A stretch of 64,000 nucleotides of DNA from Gordoniibacillus chartarius (GTDB taxonomy: Bacteria > Bacillota > Bacilli > Paenibacillales > NBRC-103111), in assembly GCF_042432825.1 (NCBI RefSeq), contig NZ_JBHLWN010000105.1, positions 1-64,000 of the forward strand, in the 5' to 3' direction. Every line of letters begins with the position of its first letter. Within the stretch, counting starts at the first letter, position 1. The translations under genes and the position numbers were made by a program. This document shows positions 60,189-64,000 of this stretch, piece after piece. The notes under the pieces are model-generated. The model was not told where the DNA came from, did no database searches, and saw only the letters and a program-made list of their open reading frames with translations.

Positions 60189-60362
60189 TTGGCATTGAAG
60201 ATGATACCCGGAGCAGTCATTCAGGAATGTACGGGTAAAGCGGAGGAACGCATAAATGATGGGAAACCGACAAATTGGTTTGCAGGAAGCTTAATTATAA
60301 TGGTGTGGATAACGGTCTTCGTATGGCTTGCTGTTGCAGCGCACCGTTATTTCCCATGCTAA
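60189..60362 (+). CDS. Small membrane protein, hypothetical
   Basis: A 57-residue candidate with a hydrophilic N-terminal half and one C-terminal hydrophobic helix (WFAGSLIIMVWITVFVWLAV). The start is uncertain: TTGGAG spaced 8 bases before the TTG at 60189, or the ATG at 60201. It lies between a terminator (60093-60134) and the convergent terminator of the secreted-protein gene. No promoter recognised. Confidence 0.4.
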   Translation: MALKMIPGAVIQECTGKAEERINDGKPTNWFAGSLIIMVWITVFVWLAVAAHRYFPC

Positions 60363-60369
60363 CTGCCAC

Positions 60370-60397
60370 AAAAAAGGGCAGCCCCGAAGGACTGCCC
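60370..60397 (-). terminator. Terminator of the secreted protein gene
   Basis: Minus strand: GGGCAG / CTGCCC with TCCTTCGGGG between (inner pairing), followed by six T. It lies 11 bases after the stop. Confidence 0.85.
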
Positions 60398-60407
60398 GGA
60401 TCTTCCA

Positions 60408-62699
60408 TTATGGCCTCAAGCTGAGCCAGCTCAGCTTCTGCGCTGCAACTAGCCTTCTTTCGCCGCCAGGCATAACGTCGTAAACATTCAGTGTATACGG
60501 CGTGCTGAACGACATGTTCGGAACCATCTGCTTGTCAACCTTCATAAATTCGTAATCGGCTTCCCCGAGCGTGAGCGCGCCCTCCTTGGCGTAGGCCGCT
60601 CCCAAAGAAAGCTCCTGAGTAAATTTGATCGTGCTGTCCTTGCCGTCGACAAATTCGAGGATGACCTTGCGGCCTTCCGTATTCGCCAGCACCGACGGGT
60701 CTTGACCGAGCTTGTAGTGGAAACGGATCGTCAGCTGGCTGTTCACGAAATCGACGGACGAAGCGAATTTGCTAAAGGAAACCGTGAACGGGTACAGCTC
60801 CAGACCGAGCAATGTATCGGCCGTGTTACGCTGCGGCGCCGGAAGAGCGAACATTGCCGCATTCACGTAAGCATCCGGCCGAGCAGACTGGGCTGACTGG
60901 GCAGCTTGCGCCCCCGTGCCTGCCGCAGCAGTTTCCGTACCGCCGCTTGCTGTTGCAGCCGTCGATGTCCCGGTGCCGACCGTATCGGTTGTGCCCGCGG
61001 ATGCTGTCAGCGCTCCGTCTGTCACGGAATCTCCGACGAGCAGCGCCTCCGCCCGCTTGCCCTCCTGCACAAGACCTTTCGGCAGTACAGCCGAGACGGT
61101 GACAAGCGCCCTCCCCGTCGGTGCGAGCTTCGCACGGGACTGAGTCAGCGTAGCCGGGAACAGTGCGCCTCCTTCCATCTTCAAGAACGCGGTCCGCTCG
61201 CCGATCGCACGGGGACGAAGCCCTTGATTGCGAACGAGCAGCTCCGCCACGTACAAATCGTTGAGCTCCGATTCGTACACTTGAACCTTCCGTACCGTCA
61301 GCTCCGCTTCTCGGCCGGCATTGGTTGTTAACCAGCTTTGGCCCTCAGCGACAAGCGGCATGTTCAGCGTCGTCTGGTCCGATTCGAGCGTCAGCAGCTC
61401 GACCGTACGATCCGTCCCGCCGTCCTCGGCCTTTTCCTTCTCCTGAAGCACGAGCTTCGCCTTGGCAAACGAATAGGTGTACGGGATTTTGCCGTATAGA
61501 CGGATCCTCGCCTGGCCTTGCGGCGCGATGCCGATTTGTTCGGCTAACCGCACTGCCTTCGCTTCGACCTTGACTTTGCCGTCAAGCAGGAAATACCCGA
61601 GCAGCTCCGGCAGCGGAAGCGCCTCTTCCCCTTTGTTGACAAGCGTAATGTCCGCCGAAACAAGATCGTTCTCTTCCCAGGGCATCCGCTCCAGGGCATT
61701 CAGCGTTACGCCGAACAGGCCTGTTGCGGATTGGATCGCATACTCCGTCTGGGCTTGGCCGGAAGTCGAAGATGTAAATGCCGGGAGCTCGAGGGTTGCG
61801 ATCGGCAGACGCACTTCAGCGGGCTCGGCGGTTTCCGCCGTTTGACCGCTTTCCGGCTCGGTCAGCACGACCTGCCAGCCTTCCGTCGGCACCGTCGCCG
61901 GAACGGTCGCCGTCCACTCCGTCCGCTTCGCGGCGCGGGGATTGAGCGCCTTATCGGCCAGCGGCTTCATCGTAAGCGGGTACAGCGCACCGTCGGCAGC
62001 CCGTAAATAAGCTTGAACACCGGGGGCTTCTATGCTCTTGATGCCGACATTGTTCAGCGTAAGCCATACCGTCGGCAGCCAGTTTCTCTCATTGCGGGAA
62101 AGACGCGCCTCGGGAATGCCGATCTCCAGCTGTGTGCCGGCGACGTCGGCCACTCTCGTCCTGCCCTGCGGGGTAACGAACGAATAATCGGCCGCAGTAA
62201 CGATCTGGCTGAGCGGACGCTCGTAATTGACATAGTTCATATCCCACATGACGAACTTGAACGTAACGCCGGGGAACTGAAACGGCAGCGGGATGTCGGC
62301 GGCATACGTGAAATCTTCATAAGCATGCGGTCCGATGCGGTTCTTCGATTTATCCTTGGCCAGCAGCTTGGCGTTCAGCTCCCCGCCGTCGGCGCTGAAT
62401 ACCCTCATCCCATAATCCATGAAAAACATTTCCCGGTCGTCGTTGTTGTAAACGCGAACCTTGAACGTCAATTGCGTCGACGAAGCCCCGGGAATGATGT
62501 ACATATTCCGCACCTCCGCCGTGCGGGCACCGTCCAGCTTGGCGATGCCGACGAGCGGCTCCGGCAGTACGGCCGCCGCTTCCGCCGCATGGGCCCGGCC
62601 GGCGAACAAATTGCCGTCCGCCGCAAACGAGCCGGCGCAAAGCGTTGCTGCCAGAGCGGCGGACAACGTCAAGTTCAAATATTTTTTCATTGGGGTCAT
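60408..62699 (-). CDS. Large secreted protein downstream of a MacB-type transporter
   Basis: A 763-residue exported protein I do not recognise. The signal peptide starts MTPMKKYLNLTLSAALAATL with cleavage probably after AHA near residue 36. The mature part has repeated beta-rich segments (YIIPGASSTQLTFKVRVYNN, VWLTLNNVGIKSI, DITLVNKGEEALPLP), like several CARDB/Ig-like modules, and a Thr/Ala/Gly-rich low-complexity linker at about 575-620. GGGAGG precedes the ATG at 62699. It is 20 bases from the MacB-type permease gene and probably co-transcribed, suggesting a link to the exporter. Confidence 0.75.
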   Translation of the reverse strand: MTPMKKYLNLTLSAALAATLCAGSFAADGNLFAGRAHAAEAAAVLPEPLVGIAKLDGARTAEVRNMYIIPGASSTQLTFKVRVYNNDDREMFFMDYGMRVFSADGGELNAKLLAKDKSKNRIGPHAYEDFTYAADIPLPFQFPGVTFKFVMWDMNYVNYERPLSQIVTAADYSFVTPQGRTRVADVAGTQLEIGIPEARLSRNERNWLPTVWLTLNNVGIKSIEAPGVQAYLRAADGALYPLTMKPLADKALNPRAAKRTEWTATVPATVPTEGWQVVLTEPESGQTAETAEPAEVRLPIATLELPAFTSSTSGQAQTEYAIQSATGLFGVTLNALERMPWEENDLVSADITLVNKGEEALPLPELLGYFLLDGKVKVEAKAVRLAEQIGIAPQGQARIRLYGKIPYTYSFAKAKLVLQEKEKAEDGGTDRTVELLTLESDQTTLNMPLVAEGQSWLTTNAGREAELTVRKVQVYESELNDLYVAELLVRNQGLRPRAIGERTAFLKMEGGALFPATLTQSRAKLAPTGRALVTVSAVLPKGLVQEGKRAEALLVGDSVTDGALTASAGTTDTVGTGTSTAATASGGTETAAAGTGAQAAQSAQSARPDAYVNAAMFALPAPQRNTADTLLGLELYPFTVSFSKFASSVDFVNSQLTIRFHYKLGQDPSVLANTEGRKVILEFVDGKDSTIKFTQELSLGAAYAKEGALTLGEADYEFMKVDKQMVPNMSFSTPYTLNVYDVMPGGERRLVAAQKLSWLSLRP

Positions 62700-62719
62700 T
62701 GCTGTAAATCCTCCCGTCA

Positions 62720-63928
62720 CTATTCGTAGCGTAATGCATCGATCGGCTGCATCCGAGCCGCCTTGCGTGCGGGATATATGCCGAAGAATAAACCGACGCC
62801 CGCGGAAAATCCGAAAGCCAGCACAATCGCGCCAATGGAAACGGAATAAGGCCAGCCGGAAACCAGCGCAAAAATATACGAAGCGAGCAATCCGAAGCCG
62901 GCACCCGCCGTCCCCCCCAGCAAGCAGAGGAATACGGCCTCGACGAGAAACTGGCCCATAATCGTGCCGGGCGTTGCCCCTAGCGCCTTGCGGATGCCGA
63001 TCTCTCTCGTCCGCTCCGTTACGGAAACGAGCATAATGTTCATGACGCCGACACCGCCGACAAAGAGCGAAATACCGGCAATAGACCCGATAATGACCTG
63101 TAAGATGCTGAATACCGACGATACGTTTTGCTCCACTTCCGCAGCGGTTTGCGTAGAGTACGTTTTGTCCGTCGTATTGTGACGCTTGGCGACCGTTTTC
63201 TTGACATCGGTCATAATCTTTTGCAAAGCTTCCTCTTCCTTCGTGTCGGCTTTCACATAAAGCGCCGAGAAGGTAACCGTCCCGTTATCGTTGGAACGCG
63301 GCAGCACGTAAATCGACATATATGCCTGGTACTCCGTCTTCACCGGAGGACTGAACAAGTTGCGCTCCGTCTTCGTAACGCCGATAATCTGATACAAGCT
63401 GCTCCCGATCGTCAGCTTCGCGCCGATCGCCGCCTGCGGCGAGCCGAAGACAAGGTTGGCGTAATCGGATTCGACGACGATGACCTTCTGCCGGGACCGT
63501 TCTTCCGCGGAGCTGAAAAACCGTCCGGCCAGCATCGTCATCTTCTCAATCTTGGACAGCTCGTTCGTCGTCCCCGAAATGATCAGCGATTTCGTCTCCC
63601 GCGAGCGCTCGGTTTTGGCATCGGCCAAAATCGTCAGCGTCCCGGTCGCCATTTCGACGCGGGGCACCTTGCGCACCTGCTCCAGATCGCCCATGTCGGG
63701 CGCAATATTATACTGCACATCCGTCCCGCTGCTCGGCAGCAGCGTAAAGAATCCGTCGCCGTACTTGGAAATGCTGGACACGACCGACGTCTTGCCGGCT
63801 TCACCGATGGATACGATCGTGACGACCGCAGTGACGCCGACGACGATGCCGATCATCGTCAGAAACGCCCGCATTTTGTTGGCGACGAGCGCTTCCATGG
63901 AGAGCATAATATTTTCCATCAAATTCAT
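62720..63928 (-). CDS. MacB-type ABC transporter permease
   Basis: A 402-residue FtsX/MacB permease with four membrane segments: one near the N-terminus (about 21-43), a large extracytoplasmic MacB_PCD domain (about 45-270), and three at the C-terminus (about 285-395). The end ARKAARMQPIDALRYE is the usual signature. Members act in mechanotransmission-type export of lipoproteins, peptides or drugs. It overlaps the upstream ATPase gene by 4 bases (ATGA). Confidence 0.93.
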   Translation of the reverse strand: MNLMENIMLSMEALVANKMRAFLTMIGIVVGVTAVVTIVSIGEAGKTSVVSSISKYGDGFFTLLPSSGTDVQYNIAPDMGDLEQVRKVPRVEMATGTLTILADAKTERSRETKSLIISGTTNELSKIEKMTMLAGRFFSSAEERSRQKVIVVESDYANLVFGSPQAAIGAKLTIGSSLYQIIGVTKTERNLFSPPVKTEYQAYMSIYVLPRSNDNGTVTFSALYVKADTKEEEALQKIMTDVKKTVAKRHNTTDKTYSTQTAAEVEQNVSSVFSILQVIIGSIAGISLFVGGVGVMNIMLVSVTERTREIGIRKALGATPGTIMGQFLVEAVFLCLLGGTAGAGFGLLASYIFALVSGWPYSVSIGAIVLAFGFSAGVGLFFGIYPARKAARMQPIDALRYE

Positions 63929-64000
63929 ACGGACACCCGCCTGTCGTTCGCGCGGTCCTCGAGAAGCCGCCCGTCGCCGAAGCGAAGGATGCGCTTCGTT
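63925..64000 (-). CDS. ABC transporter ATPase, 3' end only
   Basis: Partial: the right edge cuts off all but the last 24 residues, TKRILRFGDGRLLEDRANDR and VSV before the stop. The sequence KRILRFGDGRLLEDR is the typical end of MacB/LolD-type ATPases (R-DG-I-ED pattern). The stop overlaps the permease start, so it is the partner ATPase. Confidence 0.8.
   Translation of the reverse strand, partial: TKRILRFGDGRLLEDRANDRRVSV

Noticed and set aside
1..64000. tRNA genes, insertion sequences, prophage genes, CRISPR arrays
   Set aside because: Looked for on both strands by eye; nothing convincing was found. A tRNAscan-SE or ISfinder run would be decisive.

Overview
The window looks like the chromosome of a GC-rich, endospore-forming Firmicute of the Paenibacillaceae (Paenibacillus/Cohnella-like). 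The evidence is gene content and order. The run lepA-yqxA-spoIIP-gpr / rpsT / holA / comEC-comEB-comEA / comER / leuS / yqeM-cvfB-rsfS-yqeK-nadD-yhbY-aroE-yqeH-yqeG matches the Bacillales yqe/comE neighbourhood, and spore genes (spoIIP, gpr, spoVAC-AD-AE) are present. No transposase, prophage, CRISPR array or tRNA gene was seen. Species-level placement is inference.

Layout. (1) Bases 1-210: leftward tandem promoters and a boxA-like leader that look like the start of an rRNA operon running off the left edge. (2) 0.2-6.5 kb: lepA, yqxA, spoIIP, gpr, rpsT, holA. (3) 6.7-10.1 kb: an ECF sigma/anti-sigma pair with a probable self-recognised promoter, then an AT-richer island with a small secreted protein and a collagen-like protein. 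(4) 10.1-16.1 kb: the competence DNA-uptake locus, interrupted by metY; ComEA is short. (5) 16.2-25.6 kb: leuS behind a Leu T-box, then the yqe housekeeping operon. (6) 25.7-33.9 kb: a MoxR/DUF58/transglutaminase operon, the spoVA operon, a 25-residue hydrophobic micro-ORF, an amidase and a YjbR protein. (7) 34.2-39.5 kb: a tightly overlapped type III polyketide synthase / methyltransferase / FAD oxidoreductase / MMPL exporter operon. (8) 39.6-45.7 kb: an aldose-epimerase-like gene and a sulfonate uptake and oxidation operon (ssuABC, flavin monooxygenase, TauD-like dioxygenase). (9) 46.0-49.7 kb: a BmrCD-like heterodimeric ABC exporter. (10) 49.8-55.8 kb, mostly rightward: uxaC under a palindromic operator, an MFS carrier, a GNAT, an acyl-CoA-dehydrogenase-like flavoprotein, an AbrB-type membrane protein and a HicB-like orphan. 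(11) 55.7-58.6 kb: a sensor kinase / LytTR regulator / small unknown protein operon. (12) 59.0-64.0 kb: a Gfo/Idh/MocA oxidoreductase, a small membrane protein, a large secreted protein and a MacB-type ABC system cut by the right edge.

How the genes work together. Housekeeping functions (translation, NAD and shikimate synthesis, ribosome maturation) share operons with spore and competence functions. The accessory part is metabolic: sulfur scavenging, hexuronate catabolism, a polyketide-lipid pathway with its own exporter, and drug-type ABC export. The observations most worth a second look are the T3PKS-MMPL operon, the 25-residue micro-ORF with its own terminator, the uxaC operator pair, the promoter-terminator arrangement before ssuA, the kinase-LytTR-small-protein operon and the SLBB-less ComEA. 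No wholly new system could be demonstrated from sequence alone.
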